A DNA stretch of 64,000 nucleotides, taken from Gallionella capsiferriformans ES-2 (GTDB taxonomy: Bacteria; Pseudomonadota; Gammaproteobacteria; Burkholderiales; Gallionellaceae). The position numbers and the translations under genes are program-made. The notes below the pieces were generated by a model, which did not search any database, had not been told where the DNA came from, and was given only the letters and a program-made list of their open reading frames with translations. The stretch is taken from NCBI RefSeq assembly GCF_000145255.1, contig NC_014394.1, forward strand, positions 1,984,001 through 2,048,000, given 5' to 3'. Positions 35,139 through 44,336 of the stretch are shown here, in pieces (the first letter of the stretch is position 1; the number at the start of each line of letters is the position of its first letter).

Positions 35139-35917
35139 CAGGCGTCAGGCCAGGCCGCGAGAAATGCCTGCCAGTGCGGCAACGGGTATTTTTCAAGTGC
35201 AGCCCTGACAAGGGCACATTCTTTTTTATACGCGTCAGGCGTTAACACGCCGCGCATCATCTGAAAGCGGGCATAAACCAGATAGGTATTCGCCACATCG
35301 GTTTCGCAGTAGTTGCGAATTTCGGACAAGTCACCCTGCTGGTACGACGCCCACACCCGAGAACCATCCATACCCAGTTTACCGGGAAAGCCCATCAATT
35401 TTGCCAGATCATCCAGCGGCGCATTGGCGCGCCCGGTGTAGAGTGCCAGTAAATCCATCAAATCAAGGTGGCGCGTGTGATACCGGCTGAGGTAGTTATT
35501 CCATTTGAATTCGCGGTCGTCCTCACCCATATCCCAGTAGCGCGCGCACTGCACGCCGTGGATCAGTCCGCGATAATGCAGCACCGGCAGATCGAAGCCG
35601 CCGCCATTCCACGACACGAGTTGCGGCGTGTATTTATCGATGATGTCGAAGAAGCGCTGAATCAAACTGCCTTCATCATCCCCCAATTCACCCAGTGACC
35701 AGACGTTGAAATGATTACCCTCGCGCAATACACAGGAAATGGCGACTACGCGCTGTAAATGATGCTGAACAAAATCGCTGCCCGTTGACTGACGACGCTG
35801 CTGGAACGCCATTTCGGCGACTTCCCAGTCACTCACGCTCGCGTCTAAGCCCTGCAAGATGCGCAGCCCCTTCACGTCGGGTACGGTTTCAATATCAAAC
35901 ACCAGCGTTGGATTCAT
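35138..35917 (-). CDS. Predicted 3'-5' exonuclease (PolB-like DnaQ fold)
   Basis: A 259-residue DEDD-family exonuclease. ExoI motif: VFDIETVPD (residues 5-13). ExoII: SWNGGGFDLPVLHYR. ExoIII: YCETDVANTYLVY. This stand-alone type resembles the proofreading domain of family-B DNA polymerases without the polymerase. It probably degrades DNA or RNA ends in repair. Its TGA overlaps the VanZ-like ATG by one base. Confidence 0.9.
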   Translation of the reverse strand: MNPTLVFDIETVPDVKGLRILQGLDASVSDWEVAEMAFQQRRQSTGSDFVQHHLQRVVAISCVLREGNHFNVWSLGELGDDEGSLIQRFFDIIDKYTPQLVSWNGGGFDLPVLHYRGLIHGVQCARYWDMGEDDREFKWNNYLSRYHTRHLDLMDLLALYTGRANAPLDDLAKLMGFPGKLGMDGSRVWASYQQGDLSEIRNYCETDVANTYLVYARFQMMRGVLTPDAYKKECALVRAALEKYPLPHWQAFLAAWPDA

Positions 35918-35970
35918 TCAGATTTACCCACAGACTCACACGACACCAACTCGACGGCACCGCGCAATCG

Positions 35971-36384
35971 TTATTTTTGTATCCAGCCGCGATCGCTCAT
36001 CATCCACCAGCCGCGCTGCGCGAAGTTCAACCAGCGCGGTGCAAACACGCGACGTATCTCGTTATGCCACTCGGGATGTCCGTTCGCATTGGCGATTTCA
36101 GAATATAAACGTTCGCGATCACCATTTTCAGCCTCGACCAGCGCACTCAACTGCCGGCGCGCGGCCAGCGGCACGGAGGCTTCATCGCGCAGGCTGATCG
36201 TGCCATCCATGTTGAGCCCCACCGCACCGCTGTTGTAGTACGCAGCCAGTTGGCCGTGGCGCGCCTGCATGCGCAGTTTGATCGCCTGAACACCCGGCGT
36301 ATTCACATCCAGCGCCGCGCCTGCCTCTGCCTGAAAGGTCGCCAAAATAAAAACCAGTGCAAACAGGTATTTAATCAGACTCAT
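35971..36384 (-). CDS. DUF1318/YdbL-family periplasmic protein
   Basis: A 137-residue protein with a signal peptide (LIKYLFALVFILATFQAEAGA). The YdbL family motif is LKLRMQARHGQLAAYYNSGAVGLNMDG here (first residues IKLRMQ), with REIYSEIANANGHPEW-like residues further on. In E. coli the homologous gene lies in the ydbH-ynbE-ydbL operon, linked to envelope lipid homeostasis. Here the start overlaps the stop of a small lipoprotein gene as ATGA. Confidence 0.85.
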   Translation of the reverse strand: MSLIKYLFALVFILATFQAEAGAALDVNTPGVQAIKLRMQARHGQLAAYYNSGAVGLNMDGTISLRDEASVPLAARRQLSALVEAENGDRERLYSEIANANGHPEWHNEIRRVFAPRWLNFAQRGWWMMSDRGWIQK

Positions 36385-36536
36385 TTGGGCCCCTTAACGC
36401 TGGCGGGTTTAACCTGCCAGACGTCAGAAATAATCCGGTCGGCCGCATTTTGAGCCGCCGGTGCCGGAAAATAAATATCCGTTGTCGCGCAAGCACACAG
36501 AAAAACAATGGGCAGCGCAATCCATATTTTTTTCAT
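36381..36536 (-). CDS. Small lipoprotein partner of the DUF1318 protein
   Basis: A 51-residue gene that is easily missed. The signal peptide MKKIWIALPIVFLCACATT ends in a lipobox-like FLCAC, predicting outer-membrane lipidation at the cysteine. The mature part starts TTDIYFPAPAAQNAADRII, a pattern I associate with lipoproteins preceding DUF1318 genes. The TGA overlaps the next ATG, so the two are translationally coupled. It may correspond in role to YnbE, though the sequence differs. Confidence 0.75.
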   Translation of the reverse strand: MKKIWIALPIVFLCACATTDIYFPAPAAQNAADRIISDVWQVKPASVKGPK

Positions 36537-36555
36537 GCGGATCTTCCTCATAACA

Positions 36556-36590
36556 AAGCGGCCCGATTGTAGCCTAGGCCGCTCGCCTCA
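36556..36590 (-). terminator. Probable terminator of the dienelactone hydrolase gene
   Basis: On the minus strand GCGGCC, a 13-nt loop and GGCCGC are followed by TTTGTT. It lies just downstream of the hydrolase stop codon. The T-run is short, so efficiency is uncertain. Confidence 0.5.
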
Positions 36591-36606
36591 CCAAAGCCTT
36601 TAAAAA

Positions 36607-37395
36607 CTATCTGCCGAAGATTTCGCGTAAAAATACCGTAGTCTGCTGCCAGGAATCCTTGTCTGCTTCGGCGTTATAGGCTAGCGGCAAGTTAAACTTT
36701 TTTCCCAGCTCATCCGCATCCGGATTGGTAAAGCTGTGTTTGACGCCCGGATAAGTGACCACGCGGTAATTGGCTTTTGCCGCATCCATTTCCGCCTTAA
36801 AAGCGGCCACCTTATCGGCGGTGATCATCACATCATCCTCACCGGTAAAGGAGAGGATACGAGCACGAATTGTACCGGGAGCGACCGCAATCTCCGTGTT
36901 TAAACCGCCATGAAAACTCGCGACCCCCTTGAGGTGTTCACCCAACCGCGCCATGTTCAGCACCACGCCACCGCCAAAGCAGTAACCGATCGCTGCCATC
37001 TGAGCCGCATCCACCGTTTTTTGCGTGCCCAGCAATTTGATGCCCGCATCAAAGCGCGCTTTGGCCAGCGGCATATTGCTGTTCAATGCCGTGGCAAATT
37101 TTCCCGCATCATCAGGATGATTTGCCAATTTACCGTCACCGTACATATCCACCGCCAGCGCGGTATAGCCCATTTTTGCCAGCATATCAGCGCGATGACG
37201 CACATAGTCGTTGTGCCCCCACCATTCATGCACCACCAGTACCGCAGGGCGACGACCCTTAACGGCATCGTCATAGGCAACATAGCCTTTGAGCGTCACG
37301 CCATTTTCCTGATAACTGACCTCACGCCCCTGCACCGCTGCCTGCGCGGTCAGCGCAGACAAACACAAGGCCAGTATCGTTACGATTTTCTTCAT
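36607..37395 (-). CDS. Secreted dienelactone hydrolase family protein
   Basis: A 262-residue alpha/beta hydrolase with a signal peptide (MKKIVTILALCLSALTAQAA). The nucleophile is Cys in GYCFGGGVV, the acid is Asp in GEDDVMI, and the base is His in VKHSFTNP. The HEWWG segment supplies the Glu seen in the family. The enzyme hydrolyses dienelactones or related esters; the true substrate is unknown. It precedes a small terminator and follows the DUF190 gene by 28 bp. Confidence 0.9.
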   Translation of the reverse strand: MKKIVTILALCLSALTAQAAVQGREVSYQENGVTLKGYVAYDDAVKGRRPAVLVVHEWWGHNDYVRHRADMLAKMGYTALAVDMYGDGKLANHPDDAGKFATALNSNMPLAKARFDAGIKLLGTQKTVDAAQMAAIGYCFGGGVVLNMARLGEHLKGVASFHGGLNTEIAVAPGTIRARILSFTGEDDVMITADKVAAFKAEMDAAKANYRVVTYPGVKHSFTNPDADELGKKFNLPLAYNAEADKDSWQQTTVFLREIFGR

Positions 37396-37423
37396 TCTAA
37401 TTTTCCTGTTTCACGGCTTTGAA

Positions 37424-37732
37424 TTACATAAATCCGGACTCAACCTGAGTCCGGACATAAAAGATCTTCAGGCTCTGCATATGAACGCGCTGCAACATCT
37501 GCTCGGTAATCGCATCATCCAGAATAAACTCGACCTTGATTGCTAATTCACCAGCTAATTCGAAGAAAGTTTCTTCATGCAGCCTGCCGTGCCGCCCAAA
37601 TCCTGCAATCGCGCGAAATGCCGAGCCGCCATGAATGCCAAGACCTTTAGCTTCTTCGAGCAGCCACTCATACAGCATCATGCCTGCGTGATGTTGTTTT
37701 TCGCCGACATAAAAACAAAGCTGATTCATCAT
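37424..37732 (-). CDS. DUF190 protein
   Basis: A 102-residue cytoplasmic protein of the DUF190 family (PII-like fold). [42 protein letters not shown] is diagnostic. DUF190 genes commonly adjoin crcB. The start overlaps the crcB stop as ATGA. It may bind a nucleotide and modulate fluoride export, but this is inferred. Confidence 0.9.
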   Translation of the reverse strand: MMNQLCFYVGEKQHHAGMMLYEWLLEEAKGLGIHGGSAFRAIAGFGRHGRLHEETFFELAGELAIKVEFILDDAITEQMLQRVHMQSLKIFYVRTQVESGFM

Positions 37733-38118
37733 TGCACTCCCTGTAGATATTTAAACGTCTGGATACCCAACACCGTCATCAACAACGAACCGCCCATATG
37801 CGCTGCAATGATGCCAGCCGCCCATGCATACTGTCCGCGCAAAAGCAGCGTGACGGTCTCGGCCGAAAAAGTGGAAAAGGTCGTCAATCCGCCCAAAAAG
37901 CCTGTGATGATCAAAAGCCGCCACTCAGGTGACAGCCCCGGATGCTGGATAAAGAAAGCAATCGCAAGCCCGATCAGATAACCGCCGGCCAGATTCGCCG
38001 TCAGCGTCCCTATCGGCAGTTGAGGCAGGGAGGGATTGAGCCAGAGCCCCAAACCCCAGCGCAACCAAGCGCCGAGCGCCGCGCCCAGCCCGATGGCCAG
38101 AAATGAATAGATCAACAT
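37729..38118 (-). CDS. crcB: Fluoride channel CrcB (Fluc)
   Basis: A 129-residue four-helix inner-membrane protein of the dual-topology fluoride channel family. The signature [13 protein letters not shown] is present, as are the N-terminal [12 protein letters not shown] and [14 protein letters not shown] segment. It expels fluoride ions. There is only 9 bp between it and the upstream gene, so no fluoride riboswitch directly precedes it. DUF190 follows with an ATGA overlap. Confidence 0.93.
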   Translation of the reverse strand: MLIYSFLAIGLGAALGAWLRWGLGLWLNPSLPQLPIGTLTANLAGGYLIGLAIAFFIQHPGLSPEWRLLIITGFLGGLTTFSTFSAETVTLLLRGQYAWAAGIIAAHMGGSLLMTVLGIQTFKYLQGVQ

Positions 38119-38127
38119 GCGCGCATT

Positions 38128-39327
38128 CTACCCGAGCCGCCTGACCTGCGCGAACCCGCCGCCCATGGTGCGAAAATTAGTCGTCTGCCCCTGATACAGC
38201 CGAGCGGCCACCAGCTGAATGACACCGTCATAAACATAACAGCGCACGTCGTATTTCAGCGTTACGTCATCAGCGATCGCGCGTTCGCCGGGTGCGGCCA
38301 GTTGCTGAGCGACATACGCAGCTTGCAAAATTTCACCAAAAACACGGCGGGTCAGCTTTTCGCCGCGATACGCCCCGCGGCTGGCATAACCAAAACACGG
38401 CTTAAAAAATAATGATTTTCGATCACTCCACAACCTATTCTCAAGGTCAGACCGCACCACAAAGGTATGCGGAATACCGGCGAGCAAAGTCGCAATATCG
38501 TTTTCACAGACGTCCAAATCACGCAGCTCATCCGCATCGGTCAGCCGGGCCAGATTGCGTTTATCGGCATAACGCTCATAGTGTTCAGGATTCGGCGTCA
38601 ACACCACTTGATCGTTCAGATAGACTTGCAACAATACGGGATACTGCTGCAGGGTAAAATCGGTCAGCCGGTTATAGATCAGGTCGATCTTCTGCTCCCC
38701 GAGATACAGTCCGTCATCACAGCCCCTGAGTTCTGCGGGATCAACGATCACAGCCCGAATACCGGCGCGCTCAAACTGACGCTGCGCGATCAAAAATTCC
38801 GGATATAAATATTGCTGTTCTGGCTGCTCATCAACAATGGCAATGCAGCCTAGGGGAGCCTCGCCGCGCGCCAGTTGCCACTCACGGCGGAACATCTCGA
38901 CAAACAAGGTATCAAGACCCGGCAGACTCACCGCGTCTCCTGGCAAAGTGCGCTGACTCTCGATCAGTACGCGGTTTAAAAATGCCCCGCCCGCATTGGT
39001 GTTGATCTCAATCAGATGCGCGCCCTCAGCATTCAGATGAAAGTCATAGCCGTAAAAGACGCCTTTTGCACATCGGTTTCCGGTAGCCGGTTGCCCATTA
39101 TCAATGATCCATTTGTCATTATTCACTACCCGTTCTACTGCCGAAATCACCCCTTGCATCTGTTGCAACTGAGTAGCACTGACAAATACCGACACGTCAG
39201 CAAACAGGCCACGCGATTTGACCAGCTGATAGCACGCCGCCCCCTCGCCCTGCAACGCGACATCGAGCGCTGCGCTGTTGATACGCCCCGCCGTCGCATC
39301 CATATTGAGCTGCGCTGCTTCACTCAT
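38128..39327 (-). CDS. ATP-grasp-like protein, function unknown
   Basis: A 399-residue soluble protein. Segments such as GVFYGYDFHLNAEGAHLIEINTNAGGAFLN and FFKPCFGYASRGAYRGEKL resemble the substrate- and ATP-binding loops of ATP-grasp ligases in a permuted or divergent arrangement. KYDVRCYVYDGVIQLVAARLYQGQTTNFRT looks like a grasp C-terminal lobe with acidic metal ligands upstream. I cannot name the reaction. It starts immediately after the stop of the chalcone-isomerase-like gene and ends 9 bp before crcB, forming one operon. Confidence 0.7.
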   Translation of the reverse strand: MSEAAQLNMDATAGRINSAALDVALQGEGAACYQLVKSRGLFADVSVFVSATQLQQMQGVISAVERVVNNDKWIIDNGQPATGNRCAKGVFYGYDFHLNAEGAHLIEINTNAGGAFLNRVLIESQRTLPGDAVSLPGLDTLFVEMFRREWQLARGEAPLGCIAIVDEQPEQQYLYPEFLIAQRQFERAGIRAVIVDPAELRGCDDGLYLGEQKIDLIYNRLTDFTLQQYPVLLQVYLNDQVVLTPNPEHYERYADKRNLARLTDADELRDLDVCENDIATLLAGIPHTFVVRSDLENRLWSDRKSLFFKPCFGYASRGAYRGEKLTRRVFGEILQAAYVAQQLAAPGERAIADDVTLKYDVRCYVYDGVIQLVAARLYQGQTTNFRTMGGGFAQVRRLG

Positions 39328-39894
39328 TCAAAAGCCACCCAACAGTTTCAATTTGAGATCTTGCTGCACCGGCTTTTCACCCAACCATATTTTAAGCAGC
39401 GTGTTGTAAAACGTGCTGCCCGCGATCGTGCCGCGCAGCCCGCCATTGACCCAGACCTGCGTGCCGGTACCGATCTGATAATCAAACAAAATCACGTCCC
39501 CTGCTTTTAACCTGACCATCCGGTGGCAGATGACATCGAATTTGTGCAACTCTTCCTTCATCGCCGCGAGCTCGGTCGCGCTATGGTTATCCCTGATCCC
39601 CTCGTCAAATGAATACAACAGGTTGGCCGCACTGATGTCATCCAAAAAATACATCGCAATGCGCTTTTCTCCAAGATCACTCAGCACAGCCGTCGCCATA
39701 TTCTTTTTGGCGTTCAAATACAGCGCCGTCACATACAAGTCGAAGATAAACTTGCTGCGCACGCCCGCGCCGTTGAGCACGAGATTGCTGTTGCCCAGAT
39801 GAACGACATCGGGCAGCGCAACCCCTTTGAGTTCAACTGCCTGCGTACTGTGACTCACAAGCAGAAACATTGCGCACAATAATTTTTTTTTCAT
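39328..39894 (-). CDS. Periplasmic chalcone-isomerase-like protein
   Basis: A 188-residue protein with signal peptide (KKLLCAMFLLVSHSTQAVEL). The family motif is VHLGNSNLVLNGAGVRSKFIFDLYVTALYL. Bacterial chalcone-isomerase-like proteins share the fold of plant chalcone isomerase and fatty-acid-binding relatives, and usually lack the flavonoid substrate. It leads an operon with the ATP-grasp-like gene, crcB and DUF190. Confidence 0.85.
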   Translation of the reverse strand: MKKKLLCAMFLLVSHSTQAVELKGVALPDVVHLGNSNLVLNGAGVRSKFIFDLYVTALYLNAKKNMATAVLSDLGEKRIAMYFLDDISAANLLYSFDEGIRDNHSATELAAMKEELHKFDVICHRMVRLKAGDVILFDYQIGTGTQVWVNGGLRGTIAGSTFYNTLLKIWLGEKPVQQDLKLKLLGGF

Positions 39895-39937
39895 AAATTC
39901 CTTCTCCGCCCGCGCGATGCACAGGGTGCCTGCTGAA

Positions 39938-41137
39938 TTATAGAGACTCGAATATACCGGCCGCCCCCATTCCGCTGCCGATGCACATCGTTACCATACC
40001 GTATTTCTGCCCTTTGCGCTGCATGCCATGCACGAGCGTCGCCGTCCGGATACACCCCGTCGCACCCAGCGGGTGACCCAACGCAATCGCACCCCCCAAA
40101 GGATTCACGAGCGCAGGATCGAGCCCGACCTCACGAATGACTGCAAGACTCTGCGCGGCAAAGGCTTCGTTGAGTTCAATCCAGCCCATGTCAGCAAGAC
40201 ACAATCCCGTTTGGCGCAAGACGCGCGGAATGGCCTCAACGGGTCCTATCCCCATAATCTCGGGCGGCACACCGGCTACCGAAAACCCGACAAATCTGGC
40301 AACAGGCGTCAGATTGTAACGCACTAGCGCAGCCCCCGAACACAGTAACACCGCGGCAGCGCCATCGGACAGTTGCGAGCTGTTGCCGGCGGTAACCGAG
40401 CCGTTTTGTACGAACACCGCTTTAAGACGGGCTAACGCATCCATCGACGTATCCACGCGCGGCCCTTCATCCTGGCTCAATTCACGGCAATTCTTCTGCA
40501 CGGAACGGCTATGCAGATCGGCCAAATGATCTTCCTGCAGATACGGGGTGATTTCACCTGCGAACTCGCCGTTATTCATTGCCGCCAGCGCACGCAGATG
40601 ACTTTGCAACGCAAAAGAATCCTGATCCTCGCGGGATATTTGCCACCGCTTTGCGACGCGCTCCGCTGTCAGCCCCATGCCGTAAGCAATCCCCAGATGC
40701 TCGCTGTTCTCGAAAATTGCCGGATTGAAGGCCACCTTGTTGCCCATCATCGGCACCATACTCATGCTCTCAACGCCCGCAGCGATCATCACATCCGCCT
40801 CGCCCAGCCGGATGCGGTCGGCAGCCTGCGCTACGGCCTGTAAACCCGATGCACAAAAACGATTCACCGTCATCCCGGGCACCGTGTGCGGCAGACCTGC
40901 CAGCAGCAACGCGATGCGTGCGACATTCATGCCCTGTTCAGCTTCGGGCATCGCACAGCCTGCAATCACGTCACCGACAAGGGCCGGATCGAGCGTTGGC
41001 ACTTGCGCCAGCACGCTTTTTAACACATGCGCGAGCAGATCGTCCGGCCGCGTGTTGCGGAACATGCCGCGCGGCGCGCGCCCCACCGGCGTGCGGGTTG
41101 CCGCAACAATATAGGCTTCCTGAACCTGACCACTCAC
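39938..41137 (-). CDS. fadA: Acetyl-CoA C-acyltransferase (3-ketoacyl-CoA thiolase)
   Basis: A 399-residue thiolase for the last step of beta-oxidation. The nucleophilic cysteine is in NRFCASGLQAVA, GGAIALGHPLGATG carries the His, and MCIGSGMGAA carries the second Cys. The start is GTG at 41137. It is 10 bp downstream of the FadN-type bifunctional gene, so the two enzymes are expressed together. It could also serve as a degradative beta-ketothiolase. Confidence 0.93.
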   Translation of the reverse strand: MSGQVQEAYIVAATRTPVGRAPRGMFRNTRPDDLLAHVLKSVLAQVPTLDPALVGDVIAGCAMPEAEQGMNVARIALLLAGLPHTVPGMTVNRFCASGLQAVAQAADRIRLGEADVMIAAGVESMSMVPMMGNKVAFNPAIFENSEHLGIAYGMGLTAERVAKRWQISREDQDSFALQSHLRALAAMNNGEFAGEITPYLQEDHLADLHSRSVQKNCRELSQDEGPRVDTSMDALARLKAVFVQNGSVTAGNSSQLSDGAAAVLLCSGAALVRYNLTPVARFVGFSVAGVPPEIMGIGPVEAIPRVLRQTGLCLADMGWIELNEAFAAQSLAVIREVGLDPALVNPLGGAIALGHPLGATGCIRTATLVHGMQRKGQKYGMVTMCIGSGMGAAGIFESL

Positions 41138-41147
41138 CTAAACCTCC

Positions 41148-43628
41148 TCAATTTCTCAATGCCTTGCTGTGTTTCAACATGTGCTCGATTCGAGCCTGAG
41201 TTTTGTCAGTAGCCAGCAACGCCAGAAAATGACGCCGCTCAAGATCGAGCAGCCATTGTTCATCAACGAGTGTGCCCGCATCCACCTCGCCACCGCACAT
41301 CACCTGTGCGACACGGCAGCCGATATCATAATCGTGTTCAGAGATGAAACCGCCTTCCTTCATATTGACCATCGCTGCAGTCAGGGTAGCAATGCCGGTG
41401 CGGCCTGCCACGGCAATCTGGCACTGCTGCAGCGGTGGACAATATGAAGTCGCGGTGAGCGCGTGCGCCTCCTGTTGTGCGACATGCAACAACTCAAAGC
41501 GATTCATCACGATCCGGTCCGAGGCGCGCAAATAGCCCATCTCACGCGCCTGCTCGGAACTTTTGGCCACCGTCCCTAACGCGATCTGCTGGAAATAACG
41601 TCTGACAAACGGAAACACATCGATACGATCCTCATTGGCAAAACGCTGCGCCTCAGAAAAGGCGCGCATCGCCATCTCCTTGCAGCCGCCCCCTGCCGGC
41701 AACAAGCCGACACCGACTTCCACCAGGCCGATATAGCTCTCTAGCGTGGCCACGATGCGCGTGCAATGCATGGCGAACTCGCAGCCACCGCCCAGCGCCA
41801 AGCCGTCAACCGCCGCAATAGTCGGCACCCGTGCGTATTTTAAACGCTGCGAGACGCGCTGAAATTTAGCCACCACATCCCCGACACGAGGAACATTACC
41901 GGTCGCTGCATTGAGCAACTCGCCTAAACCCGCGCCAGCTGCAACGGTATATTTGACCCGATTGGCCGCCTGACGAAATTGTTCGAACATCCCCGCATGA
42001 ACTTCCTGGACGCCCTGCATCAGTTTCAGCAAATTTGCGCCGTAGGAAAATGGCGGCTCGCTCTGCCAGATAATCAGCGCACTAAAATTCGCTTCCGCTT
42101 CATCAATCGCGCGCAGCATATCGTCCAGCAACGCATCTGAAATCGTGTGCATCTTGCTTTTGAAACTGACAATGGCCACGCCCGCGTTGATATGCCACAT
42201 GCGCAGATCATCGCTCTCAAACACCGTCACACCGTATTCGCGCACTTCGCCTGTCAGTTGATCAGGGAACAACTGACGACGGTAAACCGCCAGCGTCGAG
42301 CGGGGTTGATCGCATTGCCGCGCAGGCGAATAGGAACCCTGAGGCGTATGAACGCCGGTGCGGGCAGGGTCAGTCACCCAGACGGGCAGCGGCGTATTCG
42401 CCATGGTGCGCCCGGCCATAATATCGTCCGCAATCCAGCCGGCCACCCGCTGCCAGCCTGCCGCCTGCCAGATCTCGAACGGACCGTTATCCCAGCCAAA
42501 GCCCCAGCGCACCGCGAAATCGAAATCCCGTGCGTTATCGGCAATGTATTCGAGCTGCAACGCGCAGTAGTGGAATACATCACGAAACACCGCCCACAAA
42601 AACTGTGCCTCAGGATGCACATGAGCGCGTAATCCTGCCAGCTTTTTGGCCCAATTCCGTTCGCGCAGGATGGTTTTAACGCCCTCGTCTATCGTCGCAT
42701 CCGACAAACGATATTCGCGCGTATGCAGATCCAGCACATGAATCTCGCTGCCGATTTTCTGGTAAATGCCACGATGTGTCTTTTGCCCGAGCGAACCTTG
42801 ATCGACCAGATAGGTGAACCAGACCGGCAACTCAAAATGCCTGTGCCAGGGATCGTCATTCAAGTTCTCGCGCAGGGTATTGACCACATGAGCGAACACA
42901 TCAAGCCCGACAATATCGAGGGTCCGAAAAGTCGCACTTTTGGGGCGTCCGAGATAACGTCCGGTCAGCGCATCGACGGTATCGAAACCCAGATTAAACG
43001 CTTGCGCATGGTGGCGCGTTGCCAGCATCGAAAATGCACCGATGCGGTTGGCAATAAAGTTGGGCGTATCTAGGGCGCGCACCACGCCTTTGCCCAGCGT
43101 CGACACTAAAAAAGTTTCGAGTCGATCGAGCAAGAAGCGATCCGTTTCCCGACAGGCGATGAGTTCGACCAGATGCATATAGCGCGGCGGATTGAAAAAA
43201 TGCACGCCGCAAAAGCGATGACGCAATTCAACGGGGAATGCTTGCGCCAGCGTATTGATCGACAATCCAGAGGTATTGCTCGCAAAAATAGCCTGCTCTG
43301 CAATAAAGGGCGATACCCGGCGATATAAATCAAATTTATAGTCCATGCGCTCGGCAATCGCCTCGATTACCAGATCACATTCGAGTAGGCGCGCCAAGTG
43401 CTGATCATAATTAGCCGCCTGAATATACGCGAGGTTAGCCATACTGGAGAGCGGAGCGGGTTCGAGCTTTTTTAATCCTGCCAGTGCGCGATCGACATGG
43501 CCGTTCGGCTCGCCCTCCGGAGCCGGCAGCTCGAACAACACCGTCTCGATGCCTGCGTTGACAAGGTGGGCTGCAATCTGCGCGCCCATCACGCCTGCCC
43601 CCAACACAGCCACTTTACGGATATGCAT
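41148..43628 (-). CDS. 3-hydroxyacyl-CoA dehydrogenase / enoyl-CoA hydratase, FadN-type
   Basis: An 826-residue bifunctional enzyme with the dehydrogenase first. The NAD-binding motif VAVLGAGVMGAQIAAHL is at residues 7-23, followed by the C-terminal dehydrogenase domains. A crotonase domain lies at about 480-720, with VDGLALGGGCEFAMHC forming the oxyanion loop and VGLLPAGGG following. This order (dehydrogenase then hydratase) is that of Bacillus FadN and is opposite to E. coli FadB. It catalyses the hydration and second oxidation steps of fatty-acid breakdown. Confidence 0.92.
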   Translation of the reverse strand: MHIRKVAVLGAGVMGAQIAAHLVNAGIETVLFELPAPEGEPNGHVDRALAGLKKLEPAPLSSMANLAYIQAANYDQHLARLLECDLVIEAIAERMDYKFDLYRRVSPFIAEQAIFASNTSGLSINTLAQAFPVELRHRFCGVHFFNPPRYMHLVELIACRETDRFLLDRLETFLVSTLGKGVVRALDTPNFIANRIGAFSMLATRHHAQAFNLGFDTVDALTGRYLGRPKSATFRTLDIVGLDVFAHVVNTLRENLNDDPWHRHFELPVWFTYLVDQGSLGQKTHRGIYQKIGSEIHVLDLHTREYRLSDATIDEGVKTILRERNWAKKLAGLRAHVHPEAQFLWAVFRDVFHYCALQLEYIADNARDFDFAVRWGFGWDNGPFEIWQAAGWQRVAGWIADDIMAGRTMANTPLPVWVTDPARTGVHTPQGSYSPARQCDQPRSTLAVYRRQLFPDQLTGEVREYGVTVFESDDLRMWHINAGVAIVSFKSKMHTISDALLDDMLRAIDEAEANFSALIIWQSEPPFSYGANLLKLMQGVQEVHAGMFEQFRQAANRVKYTVAAGAGLGELLNAATGNVPRVGDVVAKFQRVSQRLKYARVPTIAAVDGLALGGGCEFAMHCTRIVATLESYIGLVEVGVGLLPAGGGCKEMAMRAFSEAQRFANEDRIDVFPFVRRYFQQIALGTVAKSSEQAREMGYLRASDRIVMNRFELLHVAQQEAHALTATSYCPPLQQCQIAVAGRTGIATLTAAMVNMKEGGFISEHDYDIGCRVAQVMCGGEVDAGTLVDEQWLLDLERRHFLALLATDKTQARIEHMLKHSKALRN

Positions 43629-43649
43629 AGCCCAACTCCCTAAATACTT

Positions 43650-43868
43650 TTAAAAGCTGTGTGCGTATTGCACGCTCAGAATGTCCACGCTGCTGTTGTA
43701 GCGGCACAGCAGATAGCCCTTTCCGGCCAGATCCATGTTAACAGCCGCATTCTGGGTCCTTGGTGCGTTGCTGAAAAAATCGTCGGCATCTTCAGCGCTT
43801 GCCGCACCGCCAGCGTAAGCATTACCAAGACCGCTGCCACGTTGCTCGATCAGCGCAAAAGGCGGCAT
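43650..43868 (-). pseudogene. FadL outer-membrane transporter remnant (internal deletion)
   Basis: A 72-codon frame joins two ends of a FadL-type long-chain fatty-acid channel. FALIEQRGSGLGNAYAGGAA followed by SAEDA is the mature N-terminus. NSSVDILSVQYAHSF is the typical C-terminal beta-strand ending in Phe. About 350-400 codons that FadL normally carries between them are missing, and the signal peptide is also lost. It lies between the thioesterase and FadN-type genes, where a fatty-acid importer would be expected. Confidence 0.75.
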
Positions 43869-43938
43869 CCAGACTAGCCTGCCCCCTCAAGCCATTACTT
43901 GCATATGTTAATTCTCACTCAGCGTAATTTTTGTCGCA

Positions 43939-44334
43939 CTACACTTCTGGCGGAACTTCGCGCGGACGACGATTTTCATCGACGGCCACATAAGTCAGTG
44001 TCGCCTCCGTCACCTTCACACAAACAGGTTGTGCAGGATCGCGCTGCACATAAACCTCGACATTCACCGCAATCGAGGTACGCCCGACGTTGTCGATGTG
44101 AGCATAAAAACTGACGATATCGCCCATGAACACCGGCTGTTTGAACAAGAATGAGTTAACAGCTACGGTCGCCACGCGGCCTCGTGCACGGTGTACTGCC
44201 GGAATACTGCCGGCAATATCAACCTGCGCCATAATCCAGCCGCCGAACACATCGCCCGTATAACTGCAATCGGCCGGCATCGTCACCACGCGCAGCGTAG
44301 GCTGACGATCAGGCAGGGTTGTCAATTCATCCAT
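43939..44334 (-). CDS. Acyl-CoA thioesterase (YciA-like hotdog)
   Basis: A 131-residue hotdog-fold enzyme. PADCSYTGDVFGGWIMAQVDIAG holds the conserved Gly-Gly-Trp and catalytic Asp of the YciA/acyl-CoA hydrolase family. VYAHIDNVGRTSIAVNVEVYV-type residues follow (FYAHIDNVGRTSI). It releases free CoA from acyl-CoA. It follows the acyl-CoA ligase gene by two bases in the same operon. Confidence 0.9.
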   Translation of the reverse strand: MDELTTLPDRQPTLRVVTMPADCSYTGDVFGGWIMAQVDIAGSIPAVHRARGRVATVAVNSFLFKQPVFMGDIVSFYAHIDNVGRTSIAVNVEVYVQRDPAQPVCVKVTEATLTYVAVDENRRPREVPPEV

Positions 44335-44336
44335 AC

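Noticed and set aside
38119..38127. Fluoride riboswitch before crcB
   Set aside because: Only 9 bp separate crcB from the upstream gene, and no fluoride aptamer pattern was recognised in the operon leader.
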